Part shown: piece by piece, positions 11,491-26,400 of the stretch
How the letters are laid out: every line of letters starts with the position of its first letter
Numbering within the stretch: position 1 is the stretch's first letter
Program-made: the position numbers and the translations under genes
NCBI RefSeq assembly: GCF_016086655.4
Contig: NC_052142.2
Coordinates: forward strand, 3,042,422 to 3,106,421
Direction: 5' to 3'
Length of the DNA: 64,000 nucleotides
Source: Lepeophtheirus salmonis
Taxonomy: Eukaryota; Arthropoda; Copepoda; Siphonostomatoida; Caligidae
Notes under the pieces: generated by a model
The model's database searches: none
Seen by the model: the letters and a program-made list of their open reading frames with translations, nothing else
What the model was told of the DNA's origin: nothing

Positions 11491-14400
11491 GTTAGTATTT
11501 TATGAAATATTTTTAATTAATTATTTATCCTTCTTCATAGGTATTTTAGGAGATGATTTAATTCCTCGAGTAGGTGGTACTCCTGCTCAAATTCGCTTAT
11601 TTGATAATTATACAGCTCTATCTATATTACCACAAAATAATCATTTTGTATTAAGAATACGAGATCCATTTCCATTAGCCGAAGAAAAATTAACAGAGCT
11701 TGGAAAAATTTGTGGTTTTAATTTGTTTGAATTAGTTGGACCAAGAGGAGGATACCTTATGGATTTGATTGTTCCAGACTCACCACTGTTCATGGTAAAG
11801 CTTAAGTTGTATTTATTTTCTGCTAGTCATTATAACTATTAATTTGTCAATGATTTAGTAGGTACTAAAGGGTAATTCAATGATTTAGTAGGTACTAAAG
11901 GGTAATTCAATAAAATTTGAAACACTGACAACCCAATAATAAGGTTTGGGATGAAGCTAGTAAAATATCTCATTAGCGTAACTATAAACTTTCATAGCTC
12001 CATTTGCCCCGGAACAACTACGAGTCTTTGAAATTAAGCCTTAATTTTCTGGTTAACATTTATTTCAAATAAAAAAATCAAAAATGCAGAACTTATCTCC
12101 ATACGTATTTAATGTACTCTAATAATAATAGTATATTTATTATCTAAATATACTTCAGTTTCAATTTATTATTTAAATATACTTCAGTTTCAATTTATTA
12201 TTTTTATAATTTTGAATAATTTTTCTAAAAACTGTTTTTATATTCAAAACGTAAATCTCATCACGATCATCAATATAGCAAAAGTTTTTCTAAGTATAAT
12301 AAAATGCATTATATATCTTTGGACATAGTTATTTATTTACCAACAAATTTCAAATTTTCATTATAGTAGTATTTTAGCTGTTGTTATAACTCCTTACATA
12401 GAGGGATTGCATAATGAGAAAAGAATAAAATCTCAGCTTATTCATATCTCCTAGAAAAATAATGTTAAATTAAAAATCAAAAACTTTAATATATTTAGAT
12501 ATATATAAATATTTTTCATAATGGTGTAATAACTTACTTTTATTGATTATATTTAATTATTTATTCATTGTTAAAATATAGTCCAAACCCTATGATCCTC
12601 CGATTATTATATATCTTAGTTTACGAAATCTCAATAGATTATTATATAATTCTATATTTAGGAAGTAAATCTTCAATAGTTATTTGAGAAGGCGTATTTG
12701 AAGGTGTTATAAGAAGTCTTTAAATTAAGCTTATTAAAATTGTCATTTTTTGTACAAGTTTACTTTTAAGTTATTTCATCAAGCTCAAAACAGGATATAA
12801 CAATGTATAAAACTTTTGTTAAACTGTAAACAAAAATTTATATCATGATTATTTATTCAATTACCATTAACTATCATAATACTAAAAATATTATGTTTAT
12901 TGATAAAATAAACTTTTGTAAAAGTGAGATTCGCTCGAGTATTTAGCAATAGTAAGTTATTCTTATTATGACGACAGATTTTTTTTAGACTAAATGTACA
13001 AATATTTAGAAGTATTTTATTCCAATTGACTGCACTATGTAGTTTATGATAGTTAATAATGATTGTGTTATATTCAATGCTTACTGAGGTCTTGAGGGTG
13101 TGATTATTGGAGTGGTAGACTTGTAAAGCATATTAAAATAATATTTTGCCCAGAATTATCCAAAGTTGTCAAAGTATTTTTTTTATTTACTTTTCTGGAA
13201 CATGTGGAATAGGATACCGATCTGATAACTAATATACCGTTCATTCATATAATTTTATTTGATCCAGCTTAAGATAATTTCCTTCCCTATCCACCATATC
13301 GGTGATTAACTCATCCAAATCATCCCTTCTGAGATATCTTGACTTATTTTATATCTTTTCCCACCTATTTTATTTCATCATCTTTGTTTTGTAAGTGTAT
13401 TTAAACTCCCAGTTAGGATTTACTTTTACATAATGGACAAAAGGACGTCAACTAAATCAATGATTATTTGCCCATGACATTTTTTACTTCTTCATCACGA
13501 GATTGAATAAAGCGAACTACACCTTGTTAAAAGCCTTAAGTTTTCAAATGATATAATTTTCAATTATATTGATAATTATAAAGGGTTTATAAATAGCAAA
13601 AACACAAGGGGGAAATCGCATAGCTAATATAAAGAAACCATGAAAAAATAAGATTCAAATATATTTTTGCACAGTGTAATTAGAGGTGAATGTTTATAAA
13701 ATATAAAAGTAAAATAATTAAAATTTAATAATGTATTTCTAAGATTCAAAATTATTGTGCTGGTGCATATTGAATAATCAAATATGGATTGACCTTAATT
13801 TAGAGTTGTGAAAAAAGTCGATACAACACTATAGAGACTTCTGTGATATATTTTGTGAATTTAACTTCTAACAATATTTGTTTCATTTCCTTTTTCGACT
13901 ATAGTGATGAAAAAATAATATTATTTATAATTTTAAGGATGTGGACACTCTTTAATATTAGTCGCTCATTTTTTCTTTTTGTTACAGAATCTACCTGATC
14001 AAAAGCATTGTTACTTTTTGGCACATCATTTGCATGGTACATTCCTAAGTTGTGTGCCATTTTCTGATAGTTCACAAATTCCAGGAATACTTTCTTTGTT
14101 AAGACAACAAGCTCTATATAACTCATTAATATCATCTTGTGCTAGTAGTGGCATCAATCAACAAACATTAACCAAATCGACTATTGTTTTTGAAATTTCA
14201 AGTTTAAATTTGAATCAAATTACAATAAGTTTTGAAAATCCTCTTGATGAAAGTATTACAGCCCTAGAAATAGATTTAAACCGAGTTTTGAGGACTAAAA
14301 TACACTCATTGAGCTTATGTAATCAATTTACGCAGTTTGAACATATTGATAGAGTCCTACAAAAGTTTTTATCTATTCCTATCCTTATGCGTACTGTAAT

Positions 14401-17400
14401 TAAATATTTCTGCTCAAGAGTACAACTTAATGAAACCAACAGTGTTGGCCAAAACTGTAATAACCCTGATGTATTTTATAGCCGTCTCTATCATGATGCT
14501 CGTGAAGGAGATGATAAATTTGATAACTCTTCTTACCAGGTAAGGAGTAATACTCGTTGAATATGGTAATGTATTTTTTATTTTATGTAATTTTTTAATG
14601 TTATATCACTCAAATGATCGTACCATATATTTGTCTTTATATTATGGGATATATTTTGGATAATAGGCAAATAAATTAAAGATTAACTCTGGTTATTTGA
14701 ATTTTAATGCATAAGCTATTCACAAAATATGTGTCTAATTTATATTTTTTCTAATTTTGTATCTTGTAATATTTATATTGTACTTTCATCGTTTCTTTGT
14801 ATATATTTATGTCTCTGTAAATACATTTTTATCAACTACTTATACCGAGTTAAACTTATCTTAATGACTGCAAATTATAAAAACAAATTAAACATCGAAC
14901 CTTTCTTTGTACATTTGCTTTTTTGTATGTATTAAGACAAAATGAATATAAATTAGTCTCACATTATACGGCTAAAATCATCATTATTTATTAATAATAC
15001 TGGTGTAATTTTAAATTCAATATTTTCAAACAAGAGCATTCATTGCTAACACGGAAAGTTACATTCAAAAATAACAAGGATAAATATTATTTCAAAAACA
15101 TAAATTTAATTGGATTTGCTGCATTTTTAAGGGTAAATGCCACCTCTATTGTGCGTGTAGACGTATTTGTGTGTATATATCTATACATCGGAAGAAGAGT
15201 TGATCTCAAGGAGATTCCCTTTAATCAACTAACTTAAGTTAATATATATACGTATTCGTGTAAACTTACGATAGATGTGGTAACCAGGCTTAACTCAATT
15301 TCAATTCATCAGTTGACAGTAATCTACTTTCATATAATTTTGTTATTCTTGTCATTATTCATTAACTTTTAGCTTGTTCAATGGATAATTCGTCTTGGAT
15401 TGTTCCTTGACTTTATTTTTTTTATTAAAAAATTGTTTATAAAAATCATCTTTTTTCAAATTTTTCACTTAGAAATTATATAACGTACTTCATTTAACTC
15501 ACTTGACATAGAAAAACACAATTTCAGTGAGCTTTGAGTGAAATTATGCACCCAGAAGTAAATTTTCCTGTCAATCTTGAATTTTTTATTTTATTTCTTG
15601 AAATACTATCTCTGTTGTAGTTCAAACTTGATGCTTTGAATACAGTTTAATACTCCTCTTTGACAAAGGATCAAAGTAACCATGAAATTGGGTTAAAAGT
15701 CAAAAACATATTTTGAATTGATGTGGAATGAAGTTAAATTTTAACAACGGTTGTCTTTTTTTCAACATAACTAAAGTAAAACTAAATTTATTATAGTCGT
15801 CATACTTAGTACTCAAAGAATGTTCTTCATATTACTACAAACTAAAAAACAATATGTCAATCGATGTTTTACATTTAAATATGGATACTAGAAGTGTGAC
15901 TAAAGTCGTGATATCATAGAAAATTTTATTATTAAGAAGCTTAATATGACATTATAATTACAATATGATTCCGATGGAAATTTGGAAAGTGATAATAAAG
16001 AAATAACTTATATAAATTAGTGCATGTTTCAGTCTGCAAGGGAAATCATAATATAAAAAAATTTAATTGGAGTTATAGGAAGAGTCTGTGAATTGTAATT
16101 CAAAGGAAAAAAACTTGTCCTTAACATGAAAATCTACATCATTACTGCCTCTATCTGATAAAAAATGTTATCTCAGGGAATTTTTTTTTACATAGCCAGA
16201 GCATAATATTCTTATTTTCCAAAATAAGAAAAAATACCCAGCATATCATAGTTTCTTAGAAGTACCATGTTCATAACAAAGATAATATCTTAAAATTAAG
16301 TATTTAGATACAACTTATATTTTTGTCTAAAAAAATACTTCCTTAACAGATTTCTAATAATTTCTTAACTTCAATACCTTGACTTAATTTTCTAGATAAA
16401 TATGGCAAAAAAAAAAAAAAAAATAACTTATATAACTTTAATAACTTATTTTACATGAATGCAAAATTTATTGGGGAATCCATTTCTGTATGAATTTATA
16501 CAAAATTTCTGCTCCTAAAGCTAGTTTTGTGCATTTTTTCGAACCCTAAATTTATTGAGAGATTGACTATTTATTATATAGCGATAAATGACTCCCTTCA
16601 AAGAATCTGTCCATTTTATCTTTCCGTTCAATTTTCATTAGCTACTGTATATTTAAACAGGAAATATTCTACGACATAAATAATTTTGTAATCATTTGAT
16701 ACTTAGCAAACCAGTTACCAAACAAAATATCTCTTTAAGACATACAATATAGAAGGATTATGTATAATTTTGTACTGAATTGGTTGGTATAGGTACTTAT
16801 GATAAATTATTTAAATGGTCTATTAATTCATACGTTGTCAAATAAAAAATAATTTATTAATTAAAAAGAACGTGGGAAGTGCCAACCGACTCCATTTTTC
16901 GTTACTTTGAGCTATCTGAACAATCAGATAATTAACATAACCGTATACGGCAGTCAACAGCGTACTAACCTTTAGTCCTTGTGAGGAGAAGAATAGAGAG
17001 ACTTAATTCAGACTGGAACGCTTTGGATGTGAGTCCAAACATGATTTTCTAAAATCTATTTTGTGGGACTAGCATCGAGACTTCCTTTCACCTCTTCTAC
17101 TTTTGTTTATGTATCGCCCCTATTGTAAAAGTAGTTGAGGCTTAGAGTTGGAGGTATTCCCCTCCCCCAGGAGGAGAAACTGAGACCCTCATTGGTCTCA
17201 ACCTTCGCGAATATGAGGGGGGTTTTAAGATTCGTTGTAGCCGAAGTCCAGAGAATATACCTCAAAAGTTAACGCTCAACCTACCCAGGTAGGGATTGGA
17301 AAATAAGTTAAAAGAATGATAATAAAGCCTCGACTATTTTAACTATCATCTAGTTTTGACAAACAATAGGACTCTATAGCCAGTTTATCGGATTTGGGAA

Positions 17401-20400
17401 AGAAGGAAGGAAGACCTCTGCATTTATTTATATTAATTTATGTCATGTGTTTTTTAATCTGTTCATACCATATTTCTAAAATTATGTTCGTCACCTGTGA
17501 GGGTTTGGAAGAATAATAATTGATCACCAATAATATAAATCTAAGGAAAATTAAGATGAGTGCAATTAGTACGCCTTTGAGTCTTAAGAAAAATATATGG
17601 TAATATTATTAGAGTGGCAGGTCAATTTTTGATATTTGAGTTTGAATAATAATACGTCATACTACTGCTTACTTTTTATAATAGCTACTAATATTTATAT
17701 AAAACTACTATTAAGTTATTAATTATTATTCAAATATTAATGTTGAACTGCTTGTAAAGTATAAAATAATTCATAGGGTTTCGGATGGATGTTAACCACG
17801 AAACATCTTGATAAATGGATCCACATCCACCGATCCTTCTCCTTCCTAGGAGTTCATATTTTTGCCATTTGGAGTAAATCTATTCCACACGACTTCTGAT
17901 CCTGTCTTCGACTTCATGTTCAAGGGATCTCGCCTCTTTGTGCCTCACTTGGTGGATCATATTTCTTTAAATGCAAGGATCCTTCTCAACAAGGTCTGGG
18001 ACTTGTCAATCGTTGTCCCTAAGCTCAAAAACACATCATTTTTATTTTGTCCTCTCGTTTAAATTTTTAATATTTTGTTTTTTTTATGTTAATTAATAAA
18101 TAAAATAAATATAGAAATATTCTTAAATGAAGTGATGTGATTAAAAATATGATGGATAAGAAATGTATAATTGAATAAAAAATTAATAGTAGAAAGTAAA
18201 ATTTTTGGATGTTACATTGTTTAAAGAGAACTTAAGGAAATGTTCATTAGGATATCTTAATTAGTGTTGATTTGACAGTTGTTCAAATGGGACAAGTTGT
18301 TTTTCCTTTTCAAAATGAAAAAAAAGTGAATTTCGTTTTTTTTTTAAATAATGGTGTAATCATAAAAGGTACTTTTTCAATGATCCCTGCATTTCTTTAA
18401 ATATTTTCCTATAATTTACAAATTAACCTTACATGTTAAACTTATTTGAATGAAAACATAATAATGTATACTTAAGTGTAATTAACTTTTTTATCAAGCT
18501 TTCAATTCACCTATTTTTATAAAGTTGAAAAAAAGATAAGAAAAGTTAAAATTTAATATCAATTCAGTTCTCACTTTATTAAAATAAAGCAAGTAAATTA
18601 TGTAATATTCCATTATTTTACTGTGTTTTCTTATATTATACTCCTAGTAGTTTTTTGTGTCCCAATACCAGCAAAATAACTATTTTCTTCCATTCTCCAT
18701 ATACAATACCCTCTTATTGGTGGCCTTGAAGGTCTTACAGATCTTAAGGGGTTTTAAAAACTTGACCAAGATCCCAATGTAGTAGTTAGCATTAATTGTT
18801 GTGCCATTAGGTACATAGTTCAAGTTGATCAGGCCTTTACAGTTGAAAAATGAGATCACCGTAATCTAATCTATTAGTGAGAGCTTTTTTCTATGTTTTT
18901 GATCCAATGACAGGACTGTTATTTGGTATCTAACATAATAAAGATATGGTATTTGATATTTTGAATAATCTAAAGGTGATAAATGAGTTTCCCTTATTTA
19001 AAAAAAATATAAAAAATGTCATTGAAATATTATATTTAATGAAAAAAGTATTTGGAAAAATAAAAAGGGCCCGCTGTTTTTTTGTTTTTGTTAGGCATAA
19101 TTTGTAAATTATTTTATTTAAGTAGAAAATACTTAATAGAATAAATGATCTGATTTATTACAATATTATAGTTGTATGTTCCTTAAAAAAGTTAGTATTT
19201 TCCCTAAAAAGTTGATTTTTTTCTTAAAGCAAGATCGATTCCCCATGTCTCAAAGTTTTTTAATGTATGTGTTGTCGATTCGAAAATACACAAAAAAAGT
19301 TAAAAATCCAAAAAACGAGTTATTTTACTAACTGAATAAGGAAGAACGTATACTGAAAACGAATTTTAAAAAAAGGGGGAAGAAGAGGATTAGCGAGTTA
19401 GTCTTATTATGATTGAAGGATGAACATATTTTTAATTATAATTGGAAAACCAAATGTGTTTTTCTTTAAAATTAAAGGTACTGAAAATTTGCTACCTTTT
19501 CATTTCAACACCAAGAACATGCTTAATTTTTATTCAATTACTCAAAATTTGTATATAATTTATACAAATAATATTATATCCAAACAAGTAAATGTAAATT
19601 TTATGAATCTAAATAAATTAATACTGGATACTAAAATAAAAATATTAATAAAATATACTCTGATTAACTTTTGGTGAAGTTATACTGTAATCCAGTTTTA
19701 ATTAATCTTTATATTTGCTTGCAAAATATGATGGTTATTACTGATAATTATTCTTAAGTTAGCAATAAATTTAATAAAATTAGACCCAATTTCAACATGA
19801 GTCATCATATTAATTAAATAGTTGGCGTGTTAGGTTTATATTTATAAAACTGTATCTGGTGAACTTTGAGAAAGAATGTATAAAAAATGAAAATGATGTA
19901 TAAACAAATATTAATTTCCATAAGTTTTCTAGTGTGACAATATAATTGAAGTTAAATCACCCTTTAGGTAAAAAACTAAATTAACCTAGATTTAATACTC
20001 AATGGCAATACTTATTCAGATTTCTTTGTACGTATACTCTTGGATTTAAAATAAAAATTACAAATAAATTTATAACAACATAAATATATTAATGTTTGGG
20101 TTATTATTAGTAACATCTATATATAATAGTTCATATCATAAATAAAATAAATATGAATAAAAAATTTCGTAATGTTGCCATCACAACATAAATAGAAATC
20201 GAAAAAAATATTGTAGAATTCGTCTGACACGGTTTAATTCCTTCATCTAAAATATCATATGTCGAATTGCTTCAATCTCCTTAAAATATTAATCTGACAA
20301 GGAATTTAAGTAAAAAAATATCTCATAATATAAAATAAATTTTTATTTTCTTCGATATTCATTATTCCATGTTATTTTCCTTCGCATATTTGATATTTAA

Positions 20401-23400
20401 AATAATAAAATAGAAATAAATTTAACCAAAAGTCCATTATGGGTTTAATGAGTTAATTAAGATCCTATGAATTGTTGAAAGCAAATTTAAGGGCAAATTT
20501 TATAGGTATTAATAATTTCAATATAGCTTACGCCCTATCTTAATATTCTTAACCATCAAGTAATATCGTCGATCACAATATGCCAGTAATCCAGAAAAAA
20601 ATATTACTAAGTTAGAAATGACGTAGAATACGTAGATGAAGAGAGAAAAAACTGATATCGAATGCCAGATGTTGGGGAAGAAGTAAACATTGGCAAGAAA
20701 TCGTTATGTTGAGAATAAAGAATATGTATTAATTCTTTGTTATTTGTATTCGTTTCATATTTTATAGATTTAAAAAAATGTTGTTTCTTTTCATTACAAG
20801 AAATCAAAGGAACGACATTTTTCATGAGATATTTCATTTTTCCCTTTGATAAGTTTTTTTATTTATTTAAAATATACTCTTAAGGAATCGAGAGGGGCAA
20901 ACTGGACAAAATTCCATGTTTTAATAAGTTCACAGAAGTAAGAGAAGAATTTGGGGTAATTATTCTTATTTTTTTTTTATTGATCTAATATATATTTATT
21001 GACGTTTAATTCTAGACTACAAAACCTATCTGACCACTTTTTTAAATTTACAATAATATTTTTTAAAAAATGCTGACTGAGTATCATATATCTAAGGTTA
21101 ACGATTTCACTGCTAATAGTTTATATAGGTCTGAGTAAATTTTTAAATTTAATTAAGATAAATGGATTAATTACTAATTTAATTTTTTCAAATAAACCTC
21201 TGGTATTTCATAATTAAGAATTTAAAAAAACAAAAGATCTACATAGTGAGTAAAATGGCTTCAGCTATCACCTGACAAAACTTAATGAGTCTGAGATCAA
21301 CCATATTACAGCTGATCACCTAGATATGTTATGTTCTGAGTCAGTGTTTAATTTAATTAAGGTAATTTTATTGCTTTATCAATAAAGTAATAATATAGTT
21401 TTGTGCAATTATAAATATATAATCGTAGATTTCTATATTTGCTAGTATATTGATTAATTACAAATTTTTGTAGGTATTTAATTAATTCATAAACTACATT
21501 TATGGATCTTGAAGGATTTTATCTCAAAAAAGGGTCAAATAGATTTGTATTCTTCAACTAATGATTTTCCATTTATTTTGATAAATTATTCTAATAGGCC
21601 TACAGAGGGCCTGGTGATGATACTTAAGAATGCAAAAAATTACGGTCATAGTAAAATAAAAAAATATAAGGTTTCCAAGATTTTTTTTTAACATTTGTCG
21701 GCATAAAATCTATCTAGTATACATATCAAGAGAAGAAGAAAATCATACTTCAATTTATCATAATTTTGGGTAACATAATTTTACTATCTTTGCAAGTCGA
21801 CGCTTGGATTTAATAATGAAGTGAGTGTTTGAGACGCCGATGTTCAATGAGATACCTCATTTGGAAATATTTATTGAACGCACTTATCATCTTGATCTTA
21901 TATCATTTGAGGTTTGTAGTTGATAATAAAGAGTTGGAATCTCTTTTGACTATTGTCTACTTCAACTCACAACTTGAAACTCAAATAATAATTATATTAT
22001 TATTGAGAAGAATATCAAGTAAATTGGGATCTTTAACACATATTGCTCTTTGGAGGGTGATAAGAATAGTGATTCCTCAATATTTTTTAGTTATAAAATA
22101 ATATTTAAGTGTATATTGAAAGGGTTAAAGGGATATTTCTGCATTCATAATTGATCACTCATTCTATTATATCTTTCTTTTTTGGGAAATGGTTTTTCTT
22201 TTCCTCTTTTATGATATAAATTACCTTAAACTGTCAACATTAAGGACGTACATAAGTATACTTTCGAGTTCCTTTATTTTTGTAATTTCAAAAAGCGAAT
22301 GACGATACTTACGATTTTATTGGTCAATAATTTTTTTTCTTATCATCCCTTTGATGTTCTTTAATATAAACTTAATTAAATTTATATTAATTGTGAGTCA
22401 TCAATCTTAGCTTTATCAAAGAAGAAAAATTAACATTGAATCTATTCTTTTATTATTGATGATTCAGATTTTCTTATGTAGGTTATGTGTTTGCAGTGAT
22501 TCGATAAACCCGTACAATTGTATAAATTCTATGGAGATTTCAGTTTGTGTCTATAACTTTCATCTCAATGTGATATACACAGATTTTAAATTATTAAAAG
22601 ATATATTTTTTAAACGCAAAACATCAATTTCGACATAACAGCGATTCAACTATTTATTAAGACTGTTTTAAATGTTTTTTTAAGCAAAATTTACACCATC
22701 TACAATTTTGCCTTCTTTTAAAGTTAAATATCGTTTACAGTCTAAACATCCATTACAATTGAAGCCCCTTTCTTTATTTCTTGATGATAATGAAGTAGGA
22801 AGCAGATTTAATATAGGAGTGCTTCAGGTAGGAAACGGATTCAAAATAGGGGAGGGCATGATCTAAGAAACTGATTTAAGGTTAAAAGAAGGTTTGAGGT
22901 AATAAAAGGATTTTTGGTTTGAGTAATTTTGAGGCTGGAAACATACTTATAGTACGAGGAAAGTTTGAGATAGAAAACATACTTACATAGTTGAGGTAGA
23001 ATGTGAGCTTGAAGTACCAAGATGACTTAAGGTGGGAGGATAATTTGAGACAGGAGACATATTAAAGATGGGAAGAGAGCTTGGAGTTTTATGTATTATT
23101 ACTAAGTCCATTTCTCCCCCCCCCCTCTCTCAATCTCTTTAACTATCTTAAGCGGTTTTATACTTTTTTTTTGTACTTTTATAAATGTTTTTACATATAA
23201 ATATCCTGGCAGATTAGTTAATGCCAGGTTGTATGCCAATATAAATGAAGTTTTACACATACTAAGTCTCCTCCACGCCTTTTTACTCTCTCGGTCACGT
23301 CACAACGTTGAGTAAAAAGATGGCTTGATGTAGAAAACTGATTTAAGGTATGAGGTAAGAAATTGACTTAATGTAGGATTAATGCTCAAATTTAGAAACG

Positions 23401-26400
23401 GATTTAAGATGAACGAGATTTATTTAGATAGAAAACTTAAAGAGTTCTCCATAAGTTTCTTAAGAATTTTTTTATCTTGTTTTTACAATTGATCAAAGGA
23501 AATATATTTTTTTGTAGGTATTCTTTCTTTTCTTCTGTTAGTAGTATTTTTTTCGCTTAAATAGTTTTCAGGAATCGAAATTGATAATTTCTTAGATGAA
23601 ATCGATTCTTATATATCCTTCAAGATTTTTTATTTACTGTTGGACCACTCCTTCATTCTTACCATTCCAAATGGATCGGAGGAGAACATAAATTTGTGAT
23701 ACTTTCATTGTACTAAAGCATTCAGATTTTTGTTTTTCTTCAATTGAACCATTTAGCTCTATTTTTTATTTTTTTTTTAGGTTTAGCATACAATTTTGGA
23801 GACGTAATATTTTCTACTTCAATTAAATCATCAAAGGAATCAATACATAACTAATTTTTAAAAGATTTAAAAATTCTTTTAAAACTTCTATCCATAAAAA
23901 CTTAGAATTATTCTCTACTCTTAAATTAGTAGAGATTTAATCAACTTTTTCCTACACTAAAGACGGGTTACTGCATTTATTGTGAGTGTATAGTGTACAT
24001 GTCTAAGTGTATCAATGTATATAAATGATATTTTTGTTCTTTTCTCTATATCATTTATATATTTACAATTAGACGTGTAGACGCACGATAGATCTGTTAA
24101 CCATTCTTATCAATGTATACTATAAGGCACATAATAATAAAATTATTGTTCTGAACTATGAAAAACGGAAAAAATCAATGACAAACAAATTAATATGGAA
24201 AGAAATCACCCACTTACAGTTGTTGCATTAATTAATTTCAAGGAGCAAAAATATAATGTAATATTTCATGGTATGAAGGTGATGTAGTACAATTAGAACT
24301 TTTCTTGCAAGTTTCCTATAATAAGTATAGAGGAAGTATGAAGATATAAATATTGGTAAAAATTACAATATATAACTTTGATTGTTTCGCTTCATTGAAC
24401 ATGTATATGTGAAATGTCCCTGCTCCTTCACCTATAACGGGAAATAAATTGATTTTTTATCAAGGTAAGAAAGTTCGGGTTGTCTTAAAAAATAGGATGG
24501 ATTTCCTAAACAAGGACGCCAAAGTTTCCGAATTATCGTAAAATATATGGCAAACGTCACTCCGCCTTCCCATAATTCGTAATTGTTGAAATACGGTTGG
24601 CGGTCTTCCAATGCTTTATAAGTGTATTTTTACTACAATATCTTTCATAATCAACATTCGGTATGATTGAAAATATGGTATATTTTGTCTTTCTACTCCA
24701 ATGACTTGGAAATCAAACAATCTTGAACCCTGAATGAGGATGTAACCTTTTAGGAATCAAAACGTATGTTCAGTTAGGGGTTTACAAGAAAAAATACGAT
24801 ACCTTCCCCTTGTTCATAAATAGATATATTTTATGTGTTTTTTATGTTTAATTAAAATAATTATGTGTTTCTTGAGGCCCTAATTTGCTATTGCATTCCA
24901 TTTCGCAAAAATTAAGAACCATCTCTTGTTCTTCCTTTTCTATACAACAAAGTGGCATGACATGGTGGAAAGGTCGAATATCGGCATAAGAGTTGGAAGA
25001 AATGTTGTCGGACATAATTAATAGTAACTAATAATGCTTAAAAACTTAATAAAAATGTGATTATCTAATAGTTATAGACTAATAGTCACTCCTTATGATT
25101 TATATAAAAAAAATATTTAAATAAATACAAATAATATTGTTTCTTGGTGAGTAAAGCTATGCCGTATTAACTCGTTTTATTCATATGACAACTTCGTTTC
25201 AATATATATCAGGGAAAAAATGGAAAATGAAAAATTCTTTTAAGCTGATACATTATGACCTATCACCAGTGTTGAAATTCCGGTGTCTTTTTTAGCTGCC
25301 CCTTTTTTTGGAATTGGTAATCCGGATAATGAATTTTCTTTTCCTTAGCAGTTGTCATTATTACATGTATTTAATTCTTTAGTGTTGAACAACCTTTCCT
25401 AAATAGATTAAATTATATTAAAAATCTGATTTAACATTTGTGTGTGCTCATAAAAGACAGAGCATAACAATGAAGATTTGTTGCGTAGTTATAATTGTAA
25501 GTCCTAGTTAGACTCAAAGTAGAATTTGAGATCGAAATCGTAGTAATTCTAGTAAATTTTCTTGTTTAATTCCTTTTCTCCTTCGTCCCTTGTCACAGCC
25601 GATTGTAGCTGATCTAATGAAACGTCATGATAATTACTCTTTCTCTCCTCCAGAACATTTTTTCAAATTGTCTGGGTTACCAAGTTGATTTTCATTTTTT
25701 TTTTATGTGTTTTTTTTTCACATACCCATTCTGCACCGGATTTTCATCATTACCTATCACTAAAGTTGATAATATTGTAGAGAAAAACGCGTGCAAGGAG
25801 AAAGGGGGGGGGGGAATACATCCTTGTTTAAAATACTGATGTGATAATCAGCTGCCTTCTTTATTATGATTTTTGAGGGTATAACGAAAGTGTTTATTAG
25901 CAAAATGTTTAATGAAGATATACTACATATAATTGACTTCGACATTTTTTATCCGTTACAGTAGATTTCAAAACGTCACACTACATGAAATTGTAATTCA
26001 TTATTAACCTTATTCTCAGAATAATAGCTAATGAAGCGATAAAGTAGAGTATTTTAAAATATATTTGAAGTTCCAAGTTTAAAAAAGAAGGCTTAAATTA
26101 AATATAATATTTATACTAAAAATATACCATCATACATTTATGTTAAATATACAAAATTAAACAATTAGAATCATAAAAATTAATAATAACAATACATTAT
26201 AAATACAGAATCTTGAAATAATAGATTGATCCAAATAATATTTTCTTGGTCTGACATCGTAATCCAGTTAAATATGTCATAACTTTAGGCGCAAAACACA
26301 CGCAAGATTTGATTAAACTCCACGTTTAATCAAAAAAATAATCACCCCTCTTGTTCATGTGGAAGTTGCTCTATCCTTGTGCACAGGATAGATATATCTC

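Larger units (their letters stand above)
11795..13987 (+). other. MED1: MED1 intron 2 with small tandem repeats
   Basis: The 2193-base intron runs from GTAAAG to ttttgttacag. It contains a perfect 30-base tandem duplication at 11851-11910, a 29-base tandem duplication with one mismatch at 12136-12193, and the second copy of repeat S at about 13085-13240. Otherwise it is AT-rich with no coding signal. Confidence 0.8.

Noticed and set aside
14729..15237. Frames directly after MED1 exon C
   Set aside because: They lie downstream of a strong donor (cag|gtaagg) and are low-complexity. Splicing to 28883 restores the conserved MED1 block instead.
17862..18062. 66-codon plus-strand frame, slightly GC-richer
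   Set aside because: No recognised domain and no splice support. It could be a transposon fragment but cannot be named.
21829..22101. 90-codon plus-strand frame in MED1 intron 3
   Set aside because: AT-driven composition rich in Ile and Leu, no family match and no splice sites in phase with MED1.
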